Assembly (NCBI GenBank): GCA_039566865.1
Contig: CM076949.1
Coordinates: forward strand, 11,881,501 to 11,945,500
Direction of reading: 5' to 3'
DNA from: Aurelia coerulea
Lineage: Eukaryota; Cnidaria; Scyphozoa; Semaeostomeae; Ulmaridae
DNA length: 64,000 nt
Shown here: positions 35,598-47,423 of the stretch, piece by piece
How the letters are laid out: every line of letters begins with the position of its first letter
Numbering within the stretch: the first letter of the stretch is position 1
Position numbers and translations under genes: made by a program
Notes under the pieces: model-generated
Database searches by the model: none
The model's input: only the letters and a program-made list of their open reading frames with translations
What the model was told of the DNA's origin: nothing

Positions 35598-35668
35598 GGC
35601 TGTGGCTTGACTTAAAAATTTAGACAACACACAGTGGGATCTAAAAGTCTGAGTCCATCTCCAATACC
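35598..35668 (+). repeat. Right half of the repeat split by the LINE
   Basis: GGCTGTGGCTTGACTTAAAA to CCATCTCCAATACC, matching 28036-28108. The left half of the same copy is at about 30146-30246. Confidence 0.9.
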
Positions 35669-36122
35669 TGTTTCTTTTCATCGCCCATAAAAAACAAATA
35701 GATAATTCCTTCAGACACGAATTTTTCCCTTGTGACAATGTTTCATGATATAATGCAACACATTCTTGACAACCAAATACTACATTAAAGCAAACGTAGG
35801 ATTAGCTGGCTTTAACTATGCAAATTTTTGGTATGCCAAAACAAACGAATCTGAGAATGCCACTAGAAGACAACTGTATTGCCAATATTTGGCAGTGTCC
35901 TCTACTGCGATGAAAACTACACCAATCAACCTTCAAAAGTCAACCTAATAAAATGTAAAAGTATTGTGTCACATGCAGTTTAGCCCAGGGTGCATTCCAT
36001 GCACTGAGGCCCAAAGTCTTCAGCGTAGACCTGACTTTTTGGTTGGTGTAGCGGCATCATTTTTTCAATAAAATCGGTTCTTGAAATCTAGGCTTGACGG
36101 TGACGAAAATCTGTTTACCTTT

Positions 36123-36235
36123 TTTTTTTATATATATCACAGTTAAAACTCAACAAGATACAAATACAATATTCTGTGCCGTCCATAGCAGAAATAGACA
36201 TGACGTCATCTGGTTCTAGCTATGAACGGTATGTT
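36123..36235 (-). mobile_element. Retroposon 3' fragment (inverse of 52628-52746)
   Basis: About 110 bp are the reverse complement of the retroposon at 52396-52746, including CAGAATATTGTATTTGTA and ATGACGTCATGTCTATTTC. The T-run at 36120-36130 is its A-tail. It is truncated on the 5' side. Confidence 0.75.
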
Positions 36236-36248
36236 TACCTTGGCGTAC

Positions 36249-36705
36249 AAAAGCTTCCCAGGGGTGGGGGTGGGGGTGGGGGGGTACTCATATATTTTTC
36301 CGTACAGGCACGTGCCGCTAAACAGGGTATCATTTTCAGGATTCCTACTCCGGGACAGGGTATCACTTTTGTACAGTCGGCTCCATGACAGGGTCCATAT
36401 TTCGTATAAGTGACTACATAGCGTCGTTGTAAAGCCATTTACACTCCGCAAGTTTGATTTAAATTGTTTGGATGGCAAAATTTCCGCTTTTTGATAGATT
36501 TCTATCAAATTTCTATCAAATTCCCAGTGCAGGGTACAATTTTGTATGAAGAAACTAAGGAACAGGGTATCGTTTTAAAAATTTTACTCAGGAACAGGGT
36601 ATCATTTTCGGGAATTTTCCTCCGGGAGAGGGTGCCTTTTCAGATTTTCCAGCAGCACGTCCCAGTATTTTCGTAGACCAAGTACCCCCCGGGGAAAGCT
36701 TAGGG
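36249..36705. mobile_element. G-rich-ended motif-array element
   Basis: The left end AAGCTTCCCAGGGG plus a G-run, and the right end CCCCCCGGGGAAAGCTT, are inverted. The interior has at least four copies of a motif close to CAGGGTATCATTTTC. CTTGGCGTAC occurs on both sides (36239 and 36706 regions) but not directly next to the ends, so the target duplication is unsettled. Confidence 0.55.
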
Positions 36706-37914
36706 CTTGGCGTACCTTCAGCGTAGGTTTTACATGGAATGTAAGCAGATACAGCTTCCAAGGAAAACAGAGGCTGAATTGAGTTCTATCTTCAGAACTG
36801 ATCACTGATTGGCTTATTAAAGAATAGCAATAAATATCCTGTCATCTGATTTGATCATGCAAAATTTGATCGTGAATCAACTGATTCGCACTTGAAAGAG
36901 GACAGGACATCAAAATATTTTAAACAAGGCCTAAATCTGCAGCAGAAACCCAGTAATCGATATATCATTGCAGCTGATTGTTCTCAGGGGCTGCCTCCCC
37001 CAAACCCCTGCTGGTTCAGTAAGTATACTTCAGTCTATGTACTGATACGTTTTTAATGCAAAATCGGTAGAAAATTAAAACAAGGGGAAATGGAAATGTT
37101 AAAAGTGTACGTTGACTTAAAGCCTGTATGGAAAGTGTGGCATTTGCACACCCAAGAAAAAATAGGGTATTCAAAACAGACAATAGATGGACAATAAAGC
37201 ACCCATCTTCACACCCAAGCCAGTCTGCAGAGTATGGCACGTTTCGACGAGATCTCCGGTGTGCAACGAGAAATTTCTTTTGTTCTCTATTGTCTAATTT
37301 GAATAGGCTATTGAAAATCTCCGGTGTGCAAGTGCCATACTCTGCACACCTGCACCCAAGGTCTTGGCGAAAATTGCCCTACTTTCTTTAAAGACAAATG
37401 ACGGATATATAGCGCCTAGTTTAAAAATAGAACAAAAGATGGCTTAGTGCTTTCATTTGTCCAATTGATTTGCTAATCTCTCGATATCATCAAATACAAT
37501 GAAATTCAATAGGTTATATTTAGATTGCCCAGGCCCCTGATTTAAGTCACCTTATATCTCCGTCATTTGTCTTTAATGGCGCTAAAGTGCAAACTTGCCA
37601 AAGAATCTCATCTCCAACAAAATCTAACGTTTTGCACATCAAATCGAGGACAAAGGCTGTAACATGGCAAACTGCATATCCAGAAAATACCCACAAATAA
37701 ATGGCAATTTAGTTTATTAGGCCAACACAAACAGTCGACAAAACCAACTGAAAGGAAGACCTATTTCAATATTTTATAGATGGAAATCAAAAAGGAGAAA
37801 GCAAAATATTGCAAACGGTTTGGGAAACACAAAATGCTGCATGTTGAACGTGATAATGTGTTACGCCTACGAACCTAAACCGCGCAGAAAATACCCACAG
37901 GTACAAAAGCAGTG

Positions 37915-38380
37915 AAATACGCCGGACTGTGAAATACACCACTTTGGTGAAATGGACTGTGAAATACTCCATCTTTGGCGTATTTCATTAATCATGAAAT
38001 ACGACAGATGAAATACGCCGGACAGTGAAATACACCACTTTTGTGAAATGGACTGTGAAATACTCCAACTATGGCATATTTCATTAATCATGAAATACGA
38101 CAGATGAAATACGCCGGACTGTGAAATACACCACTTTGGTGAAATGGACTGTGAAATACTCCATCTTTGGCGTATTTCATTAATCATGAAATACGACAGA
38201 TGAAATACGCTGGACTGTGAAATACACCACTTTGGTGAAATGGACTGTGAAATACTCCAACTATGGCGTATTTCATTAATCATGAAATACAACAGATGAA
38301 ATACGCTGGACTGTGAAATACACCACTTTGGTGAAATACACCAGCTACGGCGTATTTCATTGATTGTGAAATACAACAGA
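37915..38380. repeat. 96-bp tandem repeat, about five units
   Basis: AAATACGCYGG begins at 37915, 38011, 38107, 38203 and 38299, exactly 96 bp apart. Each unit contains several GTGAAATAC motifs and a GTATTTCATTAATCATGAAAT palindrome. Because 96 is divisible by 3, a 180-codon minus-strand frame with a 32-residue repeat stays open, but it is probably noncoding. Confidence 0.95.
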
Positions 38381-39811
38381 TCAAGATCAAACACTTCAAG
38401 ACTGTGCACAATTTTTATTCAAAGTTGTGTGTCCCTTTCAAGGGTGTGGCCTAGAATTTGCACTGAAACTCAATTCCATGTATTCATGAGTCGATGTTGT
38501 CTTTATAATAAGATCATACTGGGGTCATACTATAAAAATTTTTCGATAAGAAGTTCTTCACAATTAACTTATCGATTTGGATTAGTTTGCTTGTACATAT
38601 AAAATTGTATATAGTAAGCTAGATGTAGATAATCGATGTAAAATAAGTTAACAAACAAAAGACCCAAACTCCAGGTCTCAAAGAAATAATTTAAGTTTTA
38701 AGGAAATTCATATGTAGATCATTTCTACTGCGTGTTTAATATTCCTTCATTTATTGAATCATATTATTCCAAGGAAATGTTCATCCTGAAATACTCAGAA
38801 GGGCACAGGAAGTATGGCATGAAGAAGTTTGTAACTACTCAAAATCTGACGATCTGTGTCAAAGTAGTATGTTGTCAGATATTTCTAATCAAGCTAATCA
38901 AATCTGACTTTGCTTCGAAGGTACAGCATCACAGTCCGAATCACACTTGCAAAAGAAAGTTACTTCCATGATTAATTTAAAGTCCTATCATCTAAAACAA
39001 CGATCCTCTTGTTTTAAAAATGTCTAGTACGAGGAGTGCTGATTATGAACTGTTATTCACGCGCATCAATTCAAAATCTGATGCTACCAGATTTTGAAGT
39101 GATATCTTACTACTGTATGAAAGATTGATAACTGAGACTGAGATAAACATTTCAATTGTACAAATTGTTTGCAATAGTTTTAATTGTTTGAAATATTTGA
39201 AATACCTTAAAGGATTAATGCAGTTGGGCTGTCAAGTCAAATGATTTGTACAAAGCTGTCATGTTTCATCTTTTAAGTTCAACACTAAATATTCTTTGTA
39301 AGAACTTAAGTCTCCAAAAACCCGAATGTTGTACCTATTTAGAGGCAAATGAAATTTACAATGTTCAAAGCCAAACTAATACCAATAGGGACATTTGGCT
39401 AATGACTTCTTCTAAGAAAGACAAAGGAGAGATTTCAGATAATTTTTAAGAAAGTCCACAAAGTCCGCGGTTTTCATTTTCACCTTATACCAAAGTGAAA
39501 AAGGCGAACTTACAACCAAGAAAGTTTGCGAGGTCTGCGAGGCTTGTGGTTTTCACCTGGCCGTTCTGTATTTGCCTGCAAACAACTCCACATTAAGATC
39601 AACTTCTTCATCATAACCATCGTAACGTAACAATTCTCCGACTCCCTCATTGCCTTCAACTTCTCCCTTCCCCCCATAAATATCAAGGTGACTCTGCAAA
39701 ACACATGGTTTTTCACAAACTTTCTTTCTTACGTTTATTGCAATTACATCTCTCCATTTTGCTTTACTTTCGCATTTCCGAATATCCGAATACCCGCAAA
39801 CCTGACTACAA

Positions 39812-40110
39812 ATTACTCTCTAGTACTGAATAATCGTTCCCCTCTTTTTAATTTTTTTCCAACCCCCCCCCCCCCCCATTTGTATTCCAACTCCTTCTTT
39901 TACTAATTCTTGAAAAATTGAAATAATAATGAACATGATTTTTGAATAAATATAAAAAAGTTACATGTGTAACTAAGAAGACAGCCATTTCCAATGGTTC
40001 CAGCCCCCCGATTGTTCCAGCCCTTAATTAATTTTTGTATTGATCAATTTCCATCCCCTCTCCCAATTATTCTCACCCTCCCCCCCCCCGTTTATTCGGT
40101 ACTAGAGAGT
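39812..40110. mobile_element. Small MITE with TACTCTCTAGTAC ends
   Basis: TACTCTCTAGTACTGAATAA at the left is mirrored by TTATTCGGTACTAGAGAGTA at the right. The interior has C-runs and repeated TTCCANCCCC-like motifs. No target duplication was settled. Confidence 0.65.
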
Positions 40111-40976
40111 AGCTGTTCTTAGTTTTGTGGCTGAATGGGGCGCAAAATTTCTCTAATAAAGGGCCTGGGCTGAGCTATGTGCTATGTGTTGGATCCAGTC
40201 TCCTTTTGGCGCGATATCCTGAGAAATTCAAATGGAAGTTCGTTGAGCGAAGTACTCATGCGGGCAGTAAACAAAGAGGCAAGCAAAGCGTGTTTTAGAT
40301 AAATATTACTTTAAAGATTGAAGCAAAGTCCAGAGAAAGAGAGAAAACAGGGTTTCCAAATGAAAACAGAGAGAAAAGTGTCAGTGGCTATTCCTACGCT
40401 ACGGTAAGTCGAATATTTCTTTCATTTAGCTCCGGCATACCATTCTAATTTTTATAATATTGGCCTAAATTTTGCGCCCTTCCCGCAAAAATTTTCCGGC
40501 AAGCAGCTGCAGATACATTGCAAATGAAGATCTTTTCTACATGTTTGAGTGGTATAGAACTTCATAAAGCAATCAGATTTGTTATACCATCAACGATGTT
40601 GGAGATAGAGCTGGATTCTGGTACACAAGTTTTTTAGCCTAATTAGGGAAGGCCTTTATTGAAGGCTGGAGAAATTCTGTGGGCACGCGTCGCCAGGTGG
40701 AGAGGAATTTCTCATTTAAATTTCTCTTTATCTTTGTTTGCTGAAATCCTTTTAAAAACTCTTTAAAAATATAAAATATGAATGTAAATATGAAATATAA
40801 TAGCAAAGCATAATGGCTACATATGCCCTTCTTTTCAGATTGCTGTGTAATTAATGGTTCAGAGGGCTAAACAAATTTCTCTTTTTACTTTCAGGAGAAG
40901 CAACACATTTATGACACAAGATACAACATTTGAGTTGGACTTTATCTGAGTTGGACTTTGTTCAGAATTCATTAGG

Positions 40977-41752
40977 AGTCGTCCAAAAATCCATTTCATC
41001 ACAGATAGCGGAATTTGGCTGCTAATACACCTTTTCAACCAGGCGGCCTCGTTTTGGAAATTTTCAAAATTTCCCCAAATTGCTTCATATGAAATTTCTG
41101 ACATCAGACTTTGATTCAGCACCTAAATTTTAGTCTGGTTGCTAATTTTCATAATTTCAATGTTCACAATTTTGATTTTATGACAATAATAAAGTTGAAA
41201 ATTTATAAGGGATTTGACCATAAATAATGACTGAGGGTGTAAAGTTACACCCCGAGCAATTTCCACCTAGTCAAATCCCTAATAGATTTTCAAACTTATT
41301 ATCGTCATAAGATCAAAATCGCGAACAGTAGGATTATGAACATTTGCATCTAGACTAAATTTTGGCTGCTGAATCCAAATTCGTGGTCAAAAGTTTAGTA
41401 GGAAGAAATTTTCAAAAATTTCCAAAACGAGGTCGTTAATTGAAAACGTGTATTCTGATACCCCCTCCCCTAACAGATAGGAAAAATCTTGTGTTTACCC
41501 ACCTCACTAACATTCTTATCAAGATCGATATAAACCTTTACCTCTGAGCATGGAAGACTTCTTCTTCTTAGGCCCTTTCTCTCTCTGTTTGACATTATCC
41601 AGCGTTGAAACCTTGCAGAATATTGTGGTAAAAATTTTCAGGTTCCATTCTGTCACGCTTAGCGGATTGTTAATTCTGTCACCCTTCCCCTCCCCCTGTA
41701 ACGGCCAAATTGCGCCATCTGTGACAAAATGGATTTTTGGACAGCCCCTTAT
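40977..41752. mobile_element. Palindromic element with GTCCAAAAATCC ends
   Basis: GTCCAAAAATCCATTT near 40980 pairs with AAATGGATTTTTGGAC near 41745. Arms of about 250 bp face a hairpin GGTGTAAAGTTACACC at about 41240. The right arm carries extra sequence. TA adjoins both ends, so a Tc1/mariner-type target is possible. Confidence 0.6.
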
Positions 41753-43843
41753 TAAAACATTATTGAGAACTTATAGTATTTAACGGAGGGGGTCATTGAT
41801 GGGTAGTAAAATCCAATAATTCGACAAAAAAATCAACAAAAAGGGGAATTAACAAAAATTTAGTGGAATGCAGAATCTGTTCCTATTTAATTTATGTCCA
41901 AGGATTGAAATTAGAGGCAATATCAGATTTGATGTGATCAAGATTGTTCAAAAATCCAAAATTGTTATAGAAGGCACATATTTTTTATCAGAAAAAATAA
42001 GAATTTGCGTTAGTATTGAAAGTTTTTGAAACTATAAAGATTGTTTTGAGTAACAAGAGTTTCTGAAAAGTTCAGTAACAGTCATCATGCTTACTTGAAC
42101 CTGTAACCTTTGTGAACATTTCAAAACCATGTTTTTGAAGCCTTCCCATGTTTAGACAGTACTCAGGTACTGTACCTTCTGAGTAATATGATGAAGTAAG
42201 AATGTGACAAGGATTTCCTTTATCAAAGTAAATAGTTTCTTAGTTTATACTTTCCTAGTGCTAGAGTTTCTTAATTTTTTAGCAATTTCCATATGTTGAG
42301 TTTCTTACAAGCAGTTTCTTATTTGAAAAACGGTTACAAGAAACTCCAATTCGAGAAACTCCAAAATTAAGAAACTTCAGTACTGGCAACATATATCTTA
42401 AGAAGCTATTTATTTTGAGAAACGAAATTGTTAAAAATAACATAGTTTTATTTTATCTTAACTTGCTTCCTGTATCATATTCCTCGGAAGGTACTCAAAT
42501 AAATTCTAAATATTGAAAAGGCTTCAAAACCTTGTTTGAAATGTTCACAGGGGCACAGGTAGTGAGCATGAAGATAGTTATTTTGAGAAACTTATAAGAA
42601 ACTCTGAGTAATGACAATCAGATAATTTTTAATATGTGTATTGCCTTTATCCAACAACCTGAAAATCTCAATGCCCCCTCCTAACTGACAGAGGCTGTTG
42701 TAACTATTTAAATGGTGACCAATTCTGAAATTTTTATCACTATAATTCTCTTCTGTCTTTTCCATCTCAATTCTCATCTGTCGGAGAGTGACTTTCAAGA
42801 TTGCTTGTATTTCCCTAGTCTTCATTTGAAATTTCAATATTTTCCAGCGCACGAAGCAACTTTGCACCCAAAAAGCACAACTTTTTATACTATATATTAA
42901 GTGATCTTCCATTTTTCAAAAACCTTTTAAACTTTGCCTAAATATTCTATGAATCATGTAGTTCCATTCGTAAAGAAACTGTTTATGCCACATGCTCTTC
43001 AAATGATAAAGGTTTCAAAAACGTTTACAGATCTCAATTCTGTAGACTATAGGCCCCTCTTTTTCGTTGGAAAGCTGGTGCTAAGAAAGCTGCATTGAAA
43101 ACACCAAGGCAGCAGAAACTTCAAAACCGAATAAGAGGTCAAATGACCATGGCGCATTTCACTATCTAGTTCTCGGAAGATTTCAAAGCCGATTCCACAA
43201 CATTTACCATCCAGAGTTACGGCCGATTTCATAGAGGATTTCATAGTGAATTTCACAGAAAATTGAATGAAATGCGACTCGAAATTAGCTGTGAAATCGG
43301 CCGTGGAGTATTTCACCGGTTGCACAATCTTCCGCTTCGCCGGACGATTTCACCACGGCGAATTTCACAGAGCATTCCCTGCAGCGTGGACGATTTCGCG
43401 GCCGATTTCAGAGCACATTTCGAAGCGCATTTCACCACTTTTGTACCTGTGACCGTCGAAAATACGTAACCTAACGATGCGAAAATTGTTTGCATGCTAC
43501 TTTTAATTTGGCTAACAGATAAGTTTATGCCAAGCTTCGGATTTTCGAGATCTAAAATCTATGGTGACTACAAATAGCAAATCAAAATAATTTAAAATAA
43601 CTTACGAAAGCTGGGTGCCTAACGGAATTTGGTCTCTCTTTTTCTCCAAAATGTAGCTAGGCCAAATTTGAGAGTTGCATCATGGGATGGAATAATATGT
43701 CTGAAGGGGGAGGGCTAGACTGATTACAATTCGTCGTAAACTTCGCTCGTTTTTTATATTTTGATTTTAACTCTGAAGAACACTACTCAGCTGTTGAAGT
43801 AGAAGGAAGCGAGACTTTGGGTGCTTGCGCTGCAGCGGGAATC

Positions 43844-44019
43844 ATGACTGATGTCGATGAAGACGACTTCGATAACGACGAAGGACCTGGTCTATTCGAC
43901 CCAGTGGTAGACGAAGCCTAAGCCTACACCGCTGGATATCGTAGGGAAGTTGCTGAAGCTAGGGAAGAGGACCTTAGATTAATGCGTTGTTTGAAAGGTG
44001 TCGAGCTGCTGGAATCTTG
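43844..44019 (+). pseudogene. P2X7_C-domain gene, N-terminal exon with an in-frame stop
   Basis: An acidic frame (MTDVDEDDFDNDEGPGLFDP) runs to a TAA at 43919-43921 and continues in the same frame as AYTAGYRREVAEAREEDLRL, ending at donor TTG/GTATGT (44019). It ends two bases into a codon, which fits the next exon at 44391. The frame is also open before the ATG, so the exon may start earlier (around 43790). The TAA looks like a nonsense mutation. Alternatively, a start after the stop or an unseen splice would bypass it. Confidence 0.5.
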
Positions 44020-44287
44020 GTATGTATTATTTGTTTTATCTCATCTAGATTCGATTAGGTACTGCCAGCCTTCACTTATAGGCCCATGTATGTGTGAATC
44101 ATTCAAACATATGCTGATATGGGCCTAAGTGAAGTCTGACCATCGTAATACACAATTTACTACGGTTTCATGGTGGAGTAGGTCATTATTATTTCAGCTT
44201 CATGTTTCAACTAAATTGTGGAATGAAATTTTTTCCGTTTTTGGATTTTTTAGCTGTCCTGCCATTTGTTTTAGTGATCATGAATTT

Positions 44288-44288
<1 letters not shown>

Positions 44289-44327
<39 letters not shown>
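44289..44327 (+). repeat. Uninterrupted C-tract of 39 bp
   Basis: A pure cytosine run in the intron just before the P2X7_C exon at 44391. It creates spurious polyproline frames. Runs like this are prone to length errors in sequencing. Confidence 0.97.
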
Positions 44328-44390
44328 ACCAGCCAGAACCTCACTTGTGAAAGGAAATGCATCCTGGCTAAAATCCCTAATCATAACCAG

Positions 44391-44577
44391 CATTTATTCC
44401 TCATTCCAACCCTGGTGCAAATGTGGTAGTTGTTCGACAGAAAGATTAGACAACTTTCAGGAATGTCAATATTGCACAGAGATTGATGGATGCATGCATG
44501 AAATCCATAGCTTTGAAGTAGTTGAGGAAGTTGGTAATGTTCATTGTGTTACTGAACATCCTGGATTTGAACAAGTG
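44391..44577 (+). CDS. P2X7-type intracellular domain (P2RX7_C), first half
   Basis: Acceptor AACCAG, then a frame reading IYSSFQPWCKCGSC, QECQYC, MHEIHSF and CVTEHPGFEQV. The W-C-x-C-G-x-C start, the C-x2-C pair and the C-x4-HPGFE block are the conserved first half of the P2X7 C-terminal (ballast) domain, which binds zinc through these cysteines. In many invertebrates the domain occurs without a P2X channel, and no channel sequence is visible here. The entry phase fits the upstream exon. The exact 3' splice point between 44574 and about 44608 is uncertain. The matching second half lies at 61354-61614. Confidence 0.7.
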
Positions 44578-45261
44578 CCTAAACAAGTGGTGTATGAGGT
44601 TGTCAGCAGCCAAATATAAACAAGAAGAGGAATGAGGTACTGTCATACAGGATTTGAAAACCGGTAAGGAAATGATAAGCTAAGTTGCATCACCGGTAAT
44701 GGGGAAAATTAGTATAAAAGTAACAAGTACCTACATTGTCCTGGTTGGCCTGATCTAATCTAGGCAAAATTGGCAAATTTGGTAAACACTGAAGTAAAGA
44801 TGGAGGTACTTGTTACTTTTATACTAATTTTCCCTGTTACCTGTGGTTACATTACAACTTTTCTATCATGAATAGTCACCAAAGGTTGAATATGATCTAC
44901 TGTATGGACACTCGTTGTTTAAATAAGAAACTAAGGCCCAGGGCTGGTAGATAGTTTCTTAAATTTTAGGGTAGTACATAAGCTGACAAAAGCTTCTAAA
45001 ATGTTCTTATATTTTTAATTGAGGAAGTGTAGAGTTGATTCAGTTTTGTTAGAAAGTTATAGATTACGTGGTAAGATGTCAAAAATAGTAATTACATAAT
45101 TCATACTCAAAACAAGGTCAAACAGTTGTTATTACTGCACATCAAAGCATTTTGAGTGTAAATCGCAAAAGTCCCTTTAATTCAGGTAATGCAGTTTCTT
45201 TATTTTCAAAAATTGAGCCTTCCCCATTTTGTAATAAGTTGGTTCTTACCCTGGTAGAAGA

Positions 45262-45650
45262 AGCATGGAAAAACCATGGAATCCCATGGAAAAAGCATGG
45301 GGAAAAATCCATGGAATCCTTGAAATCCATGGAAATCCATCGGAGCAAAATTCCATGGAAAGCATGGGGAATTTTACCATGCTTTCCATGCTAGCATGGT
45401 GAAATCATTACAGGGAAAAAGCATGGAGAAAGCATGGATAAGCATGGGTAGTGGATCCATGGAATTCCATGGGATTCCATGGAAAAAGCATGGGGAAAAT
45501 TCCATGGATATCCATCGGAGCAAAATTCCATGGAAAGCATGGGGAATTTTACCATGCCTTCCATGCTAGCATGGTGAAATCACTACAGGGAAAAAGCACG
45601 GAGAAAGCATGGAATGCATGGAACGCGATCCATATCATAATGAGAAAATC
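45262..45650 (+). repeat. CATGG motif array, left
   Basis: Dense CATGG, AGCATGG and CCATGGAAT motifs in two larger imperfect units (TTTTACCATGC...TCCATGCTAGCATGGTGAAA recurs near 45370 and 45548). Frames across it are Met/His/Gly/Lys-rich artefacts. Confidence 0.9.
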
Positions 45651-46112
45651 CATGCGTTAAGGAGAAACGAAAAACAGTGTAAACGCGATCGAACATGTTT
45701 AATCACAATCGCTGGTGAAAAAACAGCTTTTACTGCCTAAGCCAATCAGCGATCTGCTTTTCTGAAAAATATCGCGTGGCAGTAATATGAGCCCTAATCC
45801 CGTTGACAGGGTGTTAATTCTACTTGATGCCTTTGATATAGCGCTAGCGCGGGAAAATTTTTCACGAAGCATCAAAACTTCGTTCGATCATTCATTTGGT
45901 TACAGGATGAAAGTTTATCTAATTTCGATCCTACTAGTTCGAAGATGGCTCGACTCCGATAACTTTATTCGAAACAAAGGAACTTACGAAAATCGTTGCC
46001 CCTCTTCTTGTCAAGAGAAAAATCTCATTTCTCGGTAATTTATATTTGAAACAACGATTCAGGTAAAAGGGCATTGATATGCAGCACTAGATAATATAAC
46101 AACTGAACTTAC

Positions 46113-46266
46113 CCAGCAAGCAAGATTTTTCAGCGAATGGTCGTCCTTCTTGCTCCTCGCGTTCTCATAGCAAGACTGATTTGGCGCCAAATTTGTCTGG
46201 CCTGATGTGGTGATGCACGTGGATTTCATCTTCACTTCATGTTTAACTAAAACCTGATACACATTC
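46113..46266 (-). CDS. Spliced exon in the left arm (mirror of 56896-57049)
   Basis: On the minus strand it is bounded by TTGTTACAG and GGTAAGT, both good splice signals. It encodes about 51 residues beginning NVYQVLVKHEVKMKS and ending LACW. The protein is unrecognised, with four cysteines. It is identical or nearly identical to the right-arm copy. Confidence 0.45.
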
Positions 46267-47125
46267 CTGTAACAAGCATTCGTTCCAATATTTAGTATTG
46301 TATCTCAGATCTGCTTTCTCATTCACGAAACTTTCTTCTCGGCTTCCTTTTTCTGATAAATTTTCGCCGATGTTGGACATATTGTACCATGTCAATAATG
46401 TTTCTTCTCAGTGCACAGTCTCGTGTTTGCGATTACACGAAGTCGATTCAAGCTGTGGTTCAGAGGTCAATGATGACAGATGTACATTGTTTCTGTTTGG
46501 TTTTAACTTACGTCATCATACATTGATTAGCTGTTAACAGATTCACAGCCAAAAAGCTCTTGAAATAGGAAACAAGAATCGATTGCACCTTTGTCATTGA
46601 CCATACCATAGGTAATCTCAGTGCAGACCGCCTCCGCATATCTACTGAGATATTCGGATAAGTCACATCGTCGCTTTCTCATTGTCAAATCTTTCCCCTT
46701 CTGGAATCTTTCCCCATATTTGAGGATTTTCGGTCGATTTTCTTACCCATGTTTAAGGATTTTACGGGGAGAAGTATGTTAAACTTCTTATAAAACAAGT
46801 TTCATTTCACTTTAAACATACGATTATGAATGAAGATAGAGTTACTATAGACCAAGTTTCAGAACTAAAACGAAATTATCCAACGTCAAAAATGAAAATC
46901 TCGACAAATACTTTTTTACGATTCAACAAGCTACCCATTCCTAGTGGAAGAGTTACATTTGAAACCAATCGTTGGGGATTTTCGAAGTTTAAAACCCATC
47001 CTTTTTTGGGTCGCACGTACCCATTGCTCTATACATGGTAGTAACCCCTCTCTCGGCCCCTCGCCTTCCTCGCAGACGGCACGTTTCTTTTCTCAAATTA
47101 ACCAATTGTAGAAGTTCTTTATGTA

Positions 47126-47423
47126 CACGTATATTTTCTAATACTAAAGGTCCGGGCTGGTAGGCAGTTTCTTAAATCTTTGGGCCATTTTGCTACCAAC
47201 AGTTTCTAACGTGTTTCTTATATTTTTTCAAAACAAGTGAATAACATGATGCAATCAAAATATTTTCCAAACATTTGTTATGACTGTACAGTGTCACAAC
47301 ATTTTAAGTGCGATAAGAAAATTAAAGTGTAGCTTTTTAACTTCAGGTAGAGTTGTGTCTTAACTTTCGAAAAATTGAGCCTACACCGTTTCTTATAAGC
47401 GGTTTCTTATAAAAAAATACGTG
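47126..47423. mobile_element. AAGAAACT-family element in the left arm
   Basis: CACGTATATTTT at the left and AAAAAAATACGTG at the right, with several TTTCTTA/TAAGAAA motifs inside. Mirrored at about 55711-56042. Confidence 0.6.

Larger units (their letters stand above)
37896..43451. mobile_element. CACTA/EnSpm-like element with subterminal repeats
   Basis: The inverted ends are CACAGGTACAAAAGCAGTGA at the left and the complement of CACAGGTACAAAAGTGGTGA at the right. The 3-bp ACC flanks both sides (37893-37895, 43452-43454). CAC ends, a 3-bp TSD and subterminal repeats fit the CMC (CACTA/EnSpm) superfamily. Left subterminal: five 96-bp units rich in GTGAAATAC. Right subterminal (about 43140-43440): many GAAAT/ATTTC motifs. 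No transposase is recognised. The 5.56-kb body hosts at least two smaller elements. Confidence 0.75.

Noticed and set aside
37915..38380. Possible CRISPR-like array
   Set aside because: Units are contiguous 96-bp repeats with no unique spacers, in a eukaryotic transposon end.
37867..38409. 180-codon minus-strand frame with 32-residue repeats
   Set aside because: Open only because the 96-bp satellite unit is a multiple of three; it lies in a transposon subterminal zone.
44129..44350. Polyproline protein frames
   Set aside because: Translation of the 39-bp C-tract in an intron.
45152..45660. Met/His/Gly/Lys-rich frames near the CATGG array
   Set aside because: Simple-motif array, not protein coding; the same holds for 60616-61120.
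46826..47041. 71-codon frame (and mirror at 56128-56343) as a conserved gene
   Set aside because: Conservation follows from arm identity; no splice or domain evidence.
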